The notes below the pieces were generated by a model. It was given only the letters and a program-made list of their open reading frames with translations. It searched no databases and had not been told where the DNA came from. The position numbers and the translations under genes are program-made. Positions 1 through 6,285 of a DNA stretch of 8,888 bases are shown here, piece by piece (positions within the stretch are counted from its first letter, which is position 1; every line of letters starts with the position of its first letter). Source of the stretch: Planctomycetota bacterium (lineage in GTDB: Bacteria; Planctomycetota; Phycisphaerae; Sedimentisphaerales; Anaerobacaceae); contig JABMRO010000588.1 of NCBI GenBank assembly GCA_013202635.1, positions 1 through 8,888 on the forward strand, written 5' to 3'.

Positions 1-2442
1 GGTATGCAACGCAATTCCGAGGGCAGGTTAGAATTAGCCGGCAAGATGAGCGAGGCGCTGTTCAAGTACGGGCTTGATTTCTATCGCGAGATATGCTGCG
101 GTATGGGCAGTGAAGCAAATTCGGCTCAGTATATTAAATCAGTACAACAGAGCGGTTCGCTCTGGGACAGTGCGCTATTGGGCCGGTTGTTCGAATCGCT
201 GCGCAGTATTCCATTCGGTGTTAACGTACTGCCGCGATGTGAATTCCTGCACTTCGGCACGAGCAGACAGGTCATCAGCAGCGGTAACATCCTGATGCAA
301 AGGGATATAGGCTCAACTTCACTGAACACGTGCCTTAGCATCAACAATGAGATAATTGACGGCGGTGAAATTGCGGGCACAAATGCCTGGGTGGAAGGGT
401 GTAAGATAAGTTCGAGGCTGACGTTAGGCGGTGAAAATGTTATTGTGGGACTGGATGTTGATGAGCCTATTTCTGTGCCATCGCAGATGTGCTTCGATGT
501 TATTCCCGGCCGGGACCGCAATGGGAAGAAAGTCTGGTTTGTGCGATGCTATAACATATACGATTCTTTCAAAGATTCCATCGGGCAGGGCGCGACTTTC
601 TGCGGAATACCTGTCCCTGAATGGCTTGAGCTTGCGGGAACTGAACTGGAAGACCTCTGGGATATTGATATACCAATCGAACAACAAAGCTTGTGGAATG
701 CCAGGATTTTTCCCGCCGTTAGTAAGCACAGCCGGTATTGTGAGTGGTTGTGGTTGTTCAATCCTGCCGAGGGCAACCCGGAGGATTTTCAGGCATGGCG
801 GGGAGCCGAGCGTTATAGCTCGGCTGAAATCGCCACATTAACCGACCAGGAAGAGTTTTACCAAAGACGAAGCCTGATTCGTGCATATGAGATTCGAAGG
901 TCGCTGCGAAAAATGTTCAGGGGAGACAGCGGATTCTCTGCGGGTGAATTAGCTCATATCCTAAAGAATACCGAGGAGCAATCCGAGTGGATTTGCAACC
1001 TCCTTGCCGAAGCAAGGTGGCGTTACAGCAGCGATAACAGCAACGGCCTGGACTCAATGGTTTTTCCCAGAGTCATTCACACAATAGGCTCGATTTTGTC
1101 AGAGCTTGGTGATGGTGATATGCCGGTAGAAAAAGTTTTTCCGGGATTGTGTGAGAAGCTCACGGGGGCCGAGCATGACTGGCTTTGTTCGGCAGAACTG
1201 GGACTGGATTCATCGGTGAAGCTAAGAGAGTGGGCGCAGCAGGCCCGCAAGCTTGCTTTCGAATCATTAGGTAAGGTGATAATTTCGAGCGGCAGCAACA
1301 GCACGCCCCAGCCGCGGAATGCCCTGCGAAGCGATGAAATTGTGTGGGGACGTGCTCCTGCAAGGTTCGATACCGGCGGAGGCTGGACGGACACACCACC
1401 TTATTCACTCGAACACGGCGGCTGTGTGATAGATACCGCTGTAAACCTAAACAGTCAACCTCCCATCCAGGCATATATGAGGGTGATTGACGAACCTGTT
1501 ATCCGTATCAGCTCGATTGATTTAGGCACACGGATTGAAATTAGCTTGCTTGATGAGCTGTTAGATTACCGTAAGGCAACAGGCGATTATGCTTTAGCCA
1601 AGGCGGCACTGGCGTTGTCCGGTTTTTCACCTGAGACGGCCGACTGGCCGAAGGGTACAACTCTAAAGCAAATGTTGGAGGAATTTGGCGGAGGTATCGA
1701 ATTAACCACGTTAGCAGCAATTCCCAAAGGCAGCGGCCTGGGAACCTCCAGCATAATGGGAGCGGTCATTCTTTCGGTGATTCAGAGGGTTTTTGGGCGG
1801 ACGTTAACACATAAGGAGCTGTTCCATTCGGTTTTATGCCTGGAGCAGTCACTGACAACCGGCGGCGGCTGGCAGGACCAAATCGGCGGAGCGGTAGGGG
1901 GGGCAAAGATTGTTACAGCAGAGCCGGGACTTATCCCCGATGCAAGAATTCACTTTTTACCAGCCGATGTACTCGATCCCAGGATTAACAACGACCAAAC
2001 TTTATTATACTACACGGGTATTACCCGATTGGCCAAAGACATTCTTGGCCAGGTCGTGGGGCGATATCTGGACAGAGACCGTAAAACTTTATTCACGCTG
2101 AAACAGATTCACTCACTGACCCAGCAGGTGGCAGAAGCAATGTCCCGGAAGGACATCCGGTCTTTCGGGCAATTGGTTGGCGCAGCCTGGCAGCTTAACA
2201 AACAGCTGGACCCCAATTCCACCAATGATGAAGTAGAAGCATTGCTTTCAAGAATCCAACCGTATATTTTCGGAGCAAAACTTCTCGGCGCCGGTGGAGG
2301 AGGATTTTTGCTAATGGTCTGCAAATCAACAGAAGACGCCGGGAAAGTCAGGGTTATGCTCGACAGAGAGCCGGCCAACGAACGCTCCCGGTTCTTTAAC
2401 TACGACATCAATCCGGAAGGGCTTGTTGTGACAGTATGCTGA
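1..2442 (+). CDS. fkp: Bifunctional L-fucokinase / L-fucose-1-phosphate guanylyltransferase (FKP), 5'-truncated
   Basis: The reading frame is open from the first base, so the true start lies upstream; the ATG at 4 is not a credible start. Residue numbers here count from that ATG. FKP enzymes phosphorylate L-fucose to fucose-1-phosphate with ATP, then transfer GMP from GTP to give GDP-L-fucose in the cytoplasm. Residues ~1-300 match the rest of the guanylyltransferase (Pfam Fucokinase-type) half, including 'EFLHFGTSRQ'. A helical linker follows, then a GHMP kinase half from ~449: 'GRAPARFDTGGGWTDTPPY' (449-467), the ATP-binding loop 'PKGSGLGTSS' (574-583), 'GGGWQDQIGG' (620-629) and the C-terminal 'LLGAGGGGF' (760-768). 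Bacteroides FKP is about 949 residues, so roughly 135 N-terminal residues, including the nucleotide-binding start of the transferase, fall outside the window. A 7-G run (1897-1903) sits inside the kinase half, but the frame stays intact. A fucose mutarotase-like gene follows 43 bp downstream. Confidence 0.93.
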   Translation, partial: GMQRNSEGRLELAGKMSEALFKYGLDFYREICCGMGSEANSAQYIKSVQQSGSLWDSALLGRLFESLRSIPFGVNVLPRCEFLHFGTSRQVISSGNILMQRDIGSTSLNTCLSINNEIIDGGEIAGTNAWVEGCKISSRLTLGGENVIVGLDVDEPISVPSQMCFDVIPGRDRNGKKVWFVRCYNIYDSFKDSIGQGATFCGIPVPEWLELAGTELEDLWDIDIPIEQQSLWNARIFPAVSKHSRYCEWLWLFNPAEGNPEDFQAWRGAERYSSAEIATLTDQEEFYQRRSLIRAYEIRRSLRKMFRGDSGFSAGELAHILKNTEEQSEWICNLLAEARWRYSSDNSNGLDSMVFPRVIHTIGSILSELGDGDMPVEKVFPGLCEKLTGAEHDWLCSAELGLDSSVKLREWAQQARKLAFESLGKVIISSGSNSTPQPRNALRSDEIVWGRAPARFDTGGGWTDTPPYSLEHGGCVIDTAVNLNSQPPIQAYMRVIDEPVIRISSIDLGTRIEISLLDELLDYRKATGDYALAKAALALSGFSPETADWPKGTTLKQMLEEFGGGIELTTLAAIPKGSGLGTSSIMGAVILSVIQRVFGRTLTHKELFHSVLCLEQSLTTGGGWQDQIGGAVGGAKIVTAEPGLIPDARIHFLPADVLDPRINNDQTLLYYTGITRLAKDILGQVVGRYLDRDRKTLFTLKQIHSLTQQVAEAMSRKDIRSFGQLVGAAWQLNKQLDPNSTNDEVEALLSRIQPYIFGAKLLGAGGGGFLLMVCKSTEDAGKVRVMLDREPANERSRFFNYDINPEGLVVTVC

Positions 2443-2445
2443 ATA

Positions 2446-2461
2446 CGGAAGTTCTCTTCCG
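2446..2461 (+). other. Intercistronic hairpin between fkp and the mutarotase gene
   Basis: CGGAAG-TTCT-CTTCCG is a perfect 6-bp stem with a 4-base loop. It starts 4 bases after the fkp stop codon and ends 10 bases before the next ribosome-binding site. No U-run follows, so it is not a classical terminator. It could stabilise the processed fkp message or tune expression of the second gene; either role is inference. Confidence 0.45.
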
Positions 2462-2485
2462 CTCATTTTCTAAAGGGTAATTTTT

Positions 2486-2809
2486 ATGGAACGCTATGGT
2501 ATGGTAATCAAAGTAAGGCCCGAGAGACTCGAAGAATATAAAAAACTTCACTCTAAGGTATGGCCGGAAGTTCTGGATATGATAAAAAAGTGCCATATTC
2601 GTAATTACTCTATTTACCATAAGGAAGGATACTTATTCAGTTATTTCGAATATGAAGGGCAAGATTTCCAGGCCGATATGGAAAAAATGGCTGCCGATGC
2701 AATGACTCAAAAATGGTGGGACGTGTGCAAGCCACTTCAGGAGCCGCTTGAAAGCAGGGCAGAGGGCGAGTGGTGGGCTAATATGGAAGAGGTGTTCCAT
2801 TGTAACTGA
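2486..2809 (+). CDS. L-rhamnose mutarotase family protein (DUF718), probable L-fucose mutarotase
   Basis: This 107-residue protein matches the RhaM/YiiL family of small dimeric alpha/beta-barrel sugar mutarotases in length and along its whole sequence. Family landmarks are Y18 and H22 in 'EEYKKLHSKVWPE', the 'NYSIYH' strand (40-45), the paired Trp in 'QKWWDV' (75-80) and the C-terminal 'MEEVFH' (100-105). Tyr18 and His22 fall at the same positions as in E. coli RhaM. The enzyme interconverts alpha and beta anomers at C1 of a 6-deoxyhexose. Because it follows fkp directly and no rhamnose genes are visible, L-fucose is the more likely substrate, with the product feeding the kinase; this is inferred from context. 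The start is fixed by a Shine-Dalgarno sequence, AAAGGG (2472-2477), 8 bases before ATG. It is probably co-transcribed with fkp. Confidence 0.9.
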   Translation: MERYGMVIKVRPERLEEYKKLHSKVWPEVLDMIKKCHIRNYSIYHKEGYLFSYFEYEGQDFQADMEKMAADAMTQKWWDVCKPLQEPLESRAEGEWWANMEEVFHCN

Positions 2810-2810
2810 A

Positions 2811-2830
2811 GTATCCTCAGTGAGGAATAC
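2811..2830 (+). terminator. Possible weak terminator or 3' hairpin of the fucose operon
   Basis: Directly after the mutarotase stop, GTAT-CCTC-AGT-GAGG-A-ATAC forms an 8-bp stem with one bulged A. It is not followed at once by a U-run; the first T-rich stretch (TTATATTTT) begins about 13 bases later. It may be a 3' stabilising hairpin or a factor-assisted end. A new promoter follows at 2874, which fits transcription ending near here. Confidence 0.35.
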
Positions 2831-2873
2831 ATCGCGCCAGATTATATTTTAACGAACAGATGAACCTTTGCCC

Positions 2874-2902
2874 TTGACTTAATAATAAGTCAGTCGTAAT
2901 AT
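2874..2902 (+). promoter_or_regulatory. Sigma70-type promoter of the DUF1573 / beta-helix operon
   Basis: TTGACT (2874-2879) and TAATAT (2897-2902) are separated by exactly 17 bases. Each hexamer differs from consensus at one position. Transcription would start near 2908-2910, giving a leader of about 87 bases. In that leader, GGTTTG (2908-2913) can pair with CAAACC (2965-2970), so the message may begin with a stem-loop. Confidence 0.75.
2875..2892. promoter_or_regulatory. Operator-like palindrome over the -35 box
   Basis: TGACTTA-ATAA-TAAGTCA is a perfect 7-bp inverted repeat with a 4-base spacer. It covers most of the -35 hexamer and the first part of the promoter spacer. A dimeric repressor bound here would block RNA polymerase. 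The regulator is unknown and no regulator gene is seen in the window. Confidence 0.5.
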
Positions 2903-2995
2903 CGTTTGGTTTGTGAAGGTGAGGACATATTGTATTTTAGCATTGAGAGGCTTAGGGGTGCTTTCAAACCTGCTACACAGTAAATGCAGGCTAAT

Positions 2996-4054
2996 ATGAA
3001 GATGAGGAATATGAGAAAAAATTACCTGGTTTTACTGCTTCTTGTTGTCGGTTGCGCATTACTTTGGCAACTCGGCTGTCAGGAGCAGATTAAGCAAGCC
3101 GAAAAGCCCGAGAAAACTGAAACCGAACTACAAGGAGGTAAAGCCGCTCCGAAAATTACCTTTGAAAAGTTAGTTCACGATTTCGGACAAATCGGTATAA
3201 CGTCACAGAAGAAGGTCGCTGAGTTTAAGTTTACAAACACCGGAGAAGGCTTATTGAAAATCACGGAAGTCGAGAGATGCTGCAACGTTACTACCAAGTT
3301 GGATAAGGCCGAATATGCGCCGGGTGAAAGCGGAGTTTTGAAGGTAGAGTATCAATCGAATCAAAAACCAGGCCCGGATATGCAAACCGTTTACGTCAGA
3401 AGCAACGACAAGACAAAGCCCAGGCTTGCTCTGACTATCAAGGCCACGGTTGTATCGAAAATTAGTTACTCACCAAAGAGATTGAGGCTTTTCCTTGAGG
3501 AGGAAAATGCCGGCTGTCCGAAGATTGTACTCAGCAGTATCGATAATCAGCCATTTTCAATAACGCATTTTACATCGACCGGCGAGAGCATAACCGCCGA
3601 GATTGATGGCTCGGTGGAAGCGACAAAATTCGTACTTTCACCGAGCGTTGATATGGAGAAGCTGAAGGAAAACCCTAAGGGGCGTATCAGTATTAGTCTG
3701 ACTCATCCGGAAGAGAGAACGGCTGAAATTCTCTTTGACATGCTGCCTAAATTTTCAATCAGCCCATCGTCGATTTTTATTGTTAACGCTTTACCGCAAA
3801 AGCCGATAGTCAGGAAAGTCTCCGTTCTCAACAACTATGGAGGTACTTTTGAGATTGAATCGGTTTCGTCGCAGAATAACACGGTCAAAATCCTTCGTCA
3901 GGAGAAAATCAGCAGCGGTTATCAGCTCGAGGTGGAAATAATACCGCCGGCTTCCGAGGGTAAAAATATTTTCACGGAAACACTTGTGATAAAGATAAAA
4001 GGCGGTAACGAGTTAGGAATTATCTGTCAGGGGATCTATTCGGAAAGGCGCTGA
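2996..4054 (+). CDS. DUF1573 domain-containing lipoprotein
   Basis: About 352 residues. The start is uncertain: in-frame ATGs lie at 2984, 2996, 3002 and 3011. ATG 2996 is chosen because AGG (2988-2990) sits 5 bases before it; 3011 has GAGG only 3 bases upstream. Counting from 2996, a basic n-region and Leu-rich core (~11-19) lead to 'VVGC' (Cys20), a good lipobox, with a second candidate Cys28 in 'QLGC'; the mature protein is probably lipid-anchored. Residues ~53-150 match DUF1573, an Ig-like/ASPM-type fold: 'HDFGQIG', 'EFKFTNTGEGLLKI', 'YAPGESGVLKVEY' and 'VYVRSNDKTKP'. The Cys motif common after the second strand is here 'RCCNV' (Cys95-Cys96). Residues ~150-352 look like further beta-sandwich segments that I cannot assign. 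Such proteins are abundant in Planctomycetota and Bacteroidota, but their role is unclear. It is the first gene of an operon with the beta-helix gene 8 bases downstream. Confidence 0.85.
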   Translation: MKMRNMRKNYLVLLLLVVGCALLWQLGCQEQIKQAEKPEKTETELQGGKAAPKITFEKLVHDFGQIGITSQKKVAEFKFTNTGEGLLKITEVERCCNVTTKLDKAEYAPGESGVLKVEYQSNQKPGPDMQTVYVRSNDKTKPRLALTIKATVVSKISYSPKRLRLFLEEENAGCPKIVLSSIDNQPFSITHFTSTGESITAEIDGSVEATKFVLSPSVDMEKLKENPKGRISISLTHPEERTAEILFDMLPKFSISPSSIFIVNALPQKPIVRKVSVLNNYGGTFEIESVSSQNNTVKILRQEKISSGYQLEVEIIPPASEGKNIFTETLVIKIKGGNELGIICQGIYSERR

Positions 4055-4062
4055 AAAACACA

Positions 4063-5400
4063 ATGAAAACAAATCTATTTTTATCACTATTTGCCATTTC
4101 GTTTGTTGTCAGCGCAGCCGGCATTTCATACGCCCGGGAAAATCGAAAGGATTTCTCGCCTAAACCGGACGAGCAGCAACTGCCCAAAGCTATGCACTCA
4201 GCAATGAAAGAGCTGCCTTACATAGCCGTAGGGAAAGATAACGCTCACTTAAGAGGTAATGATAACAGGGCCTTACAGGCCGCAGTCGATTATATTGCCG
4301 GTCTCGGAGGCGGAGTAGTTGAAATCAACGAGGGGGAATATGTGATGTATGATTCCCTGCATCTACGCTCCAATGTAACAGTCAGGGGCGGTAAGGGCAA
4401 AACCATCTTACGAAAAGCCGCGGGGGCTGTATCCGCTCTGGCGCTTGATGGCGACTTTGGCGAGCAGCAAATCACATTGGAAAATCCAGCCGGCTTTGAT
4501 GTTGGTTATGGCGTTGCGATATGGGACGACAGGTCGGGAGGATTTCATACCACTGTTGCGCGTATCACGGGTCGAAACGATAAGACCTTTTCAATCGACA
4601 AGCCGCTTATGTCGGATTGCATGGTACATAACAAAGCCAAAGCGGCAACAGTTTTTCCGGTAGTCAGCGGCTATCACATAGAAGGGGCGCGAGTTGAAAA
4701 TCTCGTAATTGACGGCAATAAAGGCTCCAATGTTCACCTGAACGGCTGCCGAGGCGCCGGGATTTTCTTATATCGAGCTTTTGGGACGGGCATCAAGGAT
4801 TGTGTTGTTCGAGACTATAACGGGGATGGAATCAGTTTCCAGCAATCAAATGATGTTACAGTAGCCGACTGTGTTTGTGAGAATAACGCCTATCTCGGCA
4901 TACATCCGGGCAGCGGGTCCCAGCGTCCGCGTATCAGCAATTGTGTCGCGCGCGGTAACGGAACCGATGGTCTGTTTTTGTGCTGGCGTGTTCGGCACGG
5001 ATTGTTCGAAGATAATATCCTGGAAGGTAACGGCCAATTTGGAATTTCCATCGGGCACAAAGATTCGGACAATCTTATTTGCCGGAACATTGTCCGTTCG
5101 AACAGCCGGGATGGAATCTTTTTCCGCAATGAAACGCTGGGAATGGCCGCCCATCGCAATCGCCTTGAGGCAAATATCATCGAGAACAACGGTACAGGCG
5201 GGGAAGCAGCGGGTATCCGTATTCGAGGACAGACCAATAATCTGGTTTTCAAGAACAATATTATTCGTGATACCCGGAAAAAAGAGTTACAAAGCCAAAC
5301 CGTTGGCATTCGTATCGAAGGGCAAGTCGGGAAGGTAATTCTCGAAGGCAATAAGATAAAGGCCAAAAAAGCAATTGACGACCGACGGGTGTCAAAATAA
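4063..5400 (+). CDS. Secreted right-handed parallel beta-helix protein (pectate-lyase-like fold)
   Basis: This 445-residue protein starts with a Sec signal peptide (hydrophobic 5-20, probable cleavage after 'SYA' at 24), so it is exported. Residues ~65-94 ('GNDNRALQAAVDYIAGLGGG' then 'VVEINEGEY') are the usual entry to pectate-lyase-3/phage-tailspike-type helices: an N-terminal capping helix followed by the first coil. From ~210 onward there are many PbH1-type coils with repeating 'N.I..N...GI', such as 'NLVIDGN', 'CVVRDYNGDGI', 'CVARGNGTDGLF', 'NILEGNGQFGI' and 'NIVRSNSRDGIF'. The family includes polysaccharide lyases, hydrolases, epimerases and structural proteins; no catalytic signature distinguishes these, so the activity is unassigned. 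Linkage to a DUF1573 lipoprotein (8-base gap, no promoter between) suggests a shared envelope or extracellular role. A Shine-Dalgarno-like GGAAAGG (4042-4048) lies 14 bases before ATG, rather far, so translation may be coupled to the upstream gene. Confidence 0.87.
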   Translation: MKTNLFLSLFAISFVVSAAGISYARENRKDFSPKPDEQQLPKAMHSAMKELPYIAVGKDNAHLRGNDNRALQAAVDYIAGLGGGVVEINEGEYVMYDSLHLRSNVTVRGGKGKTILRKAAGAVSALALDGDFGEQQITLENPAGFDVGYGVAIWDDRSGGFHTTVARITGRNDKTFSIDKPLMSDCMVHNKAKAATVFPVVSGYHIEGARVENLVIDGNKGSNVHLNGCRGAGIFLYRAFGTGIKDCVVRDYNGDGISFQQSNDVTVADCVCENNAYLGIHPGSGSQRPRISNCVARGNGTDGLFLCWRVRHGLFEDNILEGNGQFGISIGHKDSDNLICRNIVRSNSRDGIFFRNETLGMAAHRNRLEANIIENNGTGGEAAGIRIRGQTNNLVFKNNIIRDTRKKELQSQTVGIRIEGQVGKVILEGNKIKAKKAIDDRRVSK

Positions 5401-5473
5401 AAAACAAGGTCTGCTTTTTGCACTCCAGCCGCAGAATACTTTAGTTTTACACAAATGCGGTCTTAGTTAAAAG

Positions 5474-5516
5474 CCCCGTGGTAATTTGTTCATTAACCAT
5501 CTGAGAGTGGGGGGGG
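5474..5516 (+). other. Potential composite hairpin with an 8-G run
   Basis: TGGTAAT (5479-5485) pairs with ATTAACCA (5492-5499) with one bulge. It is framed by CCCC (5474-5477) and a run of eight G (5509-5516), followed by TATTTATTTTTT. This could be an imperfect terminator of the upstream operon, but the geometry is poor. The region 5401-5560 otherwise shows no coding capacity I would support. Confidence 0.25.
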
Positions 5517-5533
5517 TATTTATTTTTTGTGAC

Positions 5534-5563
5534 TGAACCTGCACTAATTGCCAATCGTATAAT
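5534..5563 (+). promoter_or_regulatory. Putative promoter with perfect -10 box upstream of the terminator
   Basis: TATAAT (5558-5563) matches the -10 consensus exactly and would start transcription near 5570. The -35 is weak (around TGAACC, 5534-5539). The -10 lies in the 12-bp palindrome TATAATATTATA (5558-5569), so a minus-strand -10 is equally present. Only ~60 bases separate the start from a strong terminator. Confidence 0.4.
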
Positions 5564-5569
5564 ATTATA

Positions 5570-5630
5570 GAGGGTGGGACGATGCGGGCCGGGCTGTATT
5601 CACCCTCCTCTCGGCCCGCTTTTTTATTTT
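5570..5630 (+). ncRNA. Candidate small RNA with C-rich/anti-SD terminator loop
   Basis: A transcript starting near 5570 and ending in the T-run at 5620-5630 would be about 55-60 bases and largely structured. The terminator loop (5594-5609) contains ACCCTCCT, able to pair with Shine-Dalgarno sequences. The 5' end, GAGGGTG (5570-5576), is exactly complementary to CACCCTC (5601-5607) in that loop, so the RNA could form a pseudoknot that hides the loop. C-rich loops of this kind are known in some trans-acting bacterial sRNAs. There is no homology support; the segment may simply be the 3' end of the upstream operon. Confidence 0.33.
5584..5630 (+). terminator. Strong intrinsic terminator
   Basis: GCGGGCCG (5584-5591) and CGGCCCGC (5612-5619) form a perfect 8-bp stem, extendable to 10 with a G-U and a G-C pair. 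It is followed at once by TTTTTTATTTT. The T-run is only on the plus strand, so it stops plus-strand transcription: either readthrough from the beta-helix gene, 184 bases upstream, or a short RNA from 5570. It also insulates the pseudogene that ends at 5651 on the other strand. Confidence 0.85.
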
Positions 5631-5650
5631 CCCCTATTTGATCATCCACT

Positions 5651-5945
5651 TTATTTCTCGGTATAGCTTTCCGGAAGGGGTACTATGATAACACCACTGC
5701 TAATCCCAACAGGAAGCATTCTTCCAGGGTCGGGGTGGATGTAAATGGTTCCCACATCTTCGGGGATTCCGGCCTCGCTGTTCTCGTCGGAAAAACCTAC
5801 ATTTGTCCCGTATTGCACAGCGACACTGCTAAAGTGGAAAAAGCGACACTGCTAAAGTGGAAAAGATAAGCACGAAGATCATAGATATGATTAAGACAGC
5901 GCCCCGGCGAAACAGCCTTTCCGATCTCTTTTTTATGGGTGCCAT
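5651..5945 (-). pseudogene. Decayed, internally deleted copy of the PilX-like gene
   Basis: From ATG at 5945 the minus strand reads MAPIKKRSERLFRRG, then AVLIISMIFVLIFSTLAVSL. This closely matches the start of the intact gene at 6354 (MALIKNVLQNRRG, AVLIISMIFVLILSSLAVSL), including its promoter, leader and ribosome-binding site. The frame then hits TAG (5831-5829) because of a 23-bp tandem duplication. In another frame, 55 codons remain open to TAA at 5653-5651, reading 'VQYGTNVGFSDEN...VGTIYIHPDPGRMLPVGI...VPLPESYTEK'. The 'GTNV' and the terminal '[DE][ST]Y[ST]E' also occur in the intact paralog (GTNV at 38-41; C-term 'DTYSEPVP'), so this looks like the old C-terminus with ~370 middle codons lost. 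Removing the duplication alone does not restore the frame, so at least one more indel or the large deletion is needed. Confidence 0.78.
5819..5864. repeat. Perfect 23-bp tandem duplication inside the pseudogene
   Basis: Positions 5819-5841 and 5842-5864 are identical 23-base units beginning AGCGACACTGC. One unit corresponds to coding sequence for 'FSTLAVS' that aligns with 'LSSLAVS' in the intact gene, so it is a duplication of gene sequence rather than an imported repeat. Because 23 is not a multiple of 3, it shifts the frame. The two units have not diverged, which suggests a recent event. Confidence 0.9.
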
Positions 5946-6022
5946 TTTTTCTCCCCCCGGAAAACACCCTATGTTAAGAGATTTTTTAATAACTTCTCTA
6001 ATCTAAGTATAAGAAATATTTG
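5842..6022 (-). repeat. Inverted duplication, left arm (promoter to codon ~35)
   Basis: Read on the minus strand, this arm resembles 6269-6452 on the plus strand. Shared blocks are CAAATATTT before the -10 box, AAGTTATT in the leader, a 25-base identical block over the ribosome-binding site and start (5939-5963 versus 6336-6360), and a 38-base identical block over the hydrophobic segment (5866-5903 versus 6390-6427). The arms lie head to head, about 246 bases apart. Confidence 0.85.
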
Positions 6023-6035
6023 GTACGAATGCTAA
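6006..6035 (-). promoter_or_regulatory. Promoter of the pseudogene copy
   Basis: On the minus strand, TTAGCA (6035-6030) and TATACT (6011-6006) are 18 bases apart. Transcription would start near 5999, ~54 bases before the ATG at 5945. The -10 aligns with that of the intact paralog within the conserved leader, which supports both calls. Confidence 0.5.
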
Positions 6036-6039
6036 TGCA

Positions 6040-6057
6040 CTCAGCTAATTAACTGAG
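6040..6057. promoter_or_regulatory. Imperfect 18-bp palindrome between the divergent promoters
   Basis: CTCAG-CTAATTAA-CTGAG is symmetrical except for one base pair. Its core TAATTAAC (6046-6053) recurs at 6059-6066, 13 bases on. It lies 5 bases upstream of the minus-strand -35 box, a typical place for a regulator site. The rest of 6067-6206 holds no gene, and I see no riboswitch I can name. Confidence 0.3.
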
Positions 6058-6206
6058 ATAATTAACGTAGAAAAATGGGCATGGCTGAATGTACCGGGGT
6101 CCGATAAAGATAATTCTCTGCGTAATTCAATGGCTCCAATTGCAAGTATCAAATTTGGCATTCGGAAGTTCATTTGCTATATTTAAAAAACAGCAAGGAT
6201 TTTACA

Positions 6207-6217
6207 TTGGCAGCCAA
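6207..6217. promoter_or_regulatory. Short operator-like palindrome TTGGC-A-GCCAA
   Basis: A perfect inverted repeat with 5-bp arms and a 1-base centre, 39 bases upstream of the -35 box proposed for the PilX-like gene. The location suits an activator or repressor site. It is short enough to arise by chance. Confidence 0.25.
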
Positions 6218-6256
6218 ATCATACACGTTTACCAAAAACATTCAGTTTAATCCTTA

Positions 6257-6285
6257 TTGTCTTAATCACAAATATTTGCTACAGT
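6257..6285 (+). promoter_or_regulatory. Promoter of the PilX-like gene
   Basis: TTGTCT (6257-6262), 17 bases, TACAGT (6280-6285). Each box has 4 of 6 consensus bases. The start would be near 6292, giving a ~62-base leader. The -10 region is conserved in the inverted copy, where the matching box is the better TATACT. Confidence 0.45.

Noticed and set aside
2919..2999. Leader peptide of 26 codons starting at GTG 2919 and overlapping ATG 2996 as ATGA
   Set aside because: There is no ribosome-binding site at suitable spacing before the GTG, and the peptide has no attenuator-like codon runs.
4846..5423. Long open frames on both strands within the beta-helix gene (for example 4890-5423 minus and 4871-5338 plus)
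   Set aside because: They are shadows of the repetitive beta-helix coding sequence, without ribosome-binding sites or protein-like features.
5467..5649. 60-codon minus-strand open frame
   Set aside because: It runs through the terminator stem, the TATAAT palindrome and the 8-G run, has no ribosome-binding site at its start, and shows no recognisable protein features.
5819..5864. The repeated 23-mer as multiple terminal repeats of an IS21-like insertion sequence
   Set aside because: One unit aligns with coding sequence of the intact paralog ('FSTLAVS' versus 'LSSLAVS'), and no transposase or matching far end is present.
6165..6182. Sigma54-type promoter (GG-N10-GC) upstream of the PilX-like gene
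   Set aside because: The -12-like TTTGCT fits, but the -24 part is poor, and a conserved sigma70-like -10 box is shared by both copies closer to the gene.
6067..6206. A riboswitch in the region upstream of the PilX-like gene
   Set aside because: I could not match a conserved core such as that of the cyclic-di-GMP classes, and the proposed promoter lies downstream of this segment.
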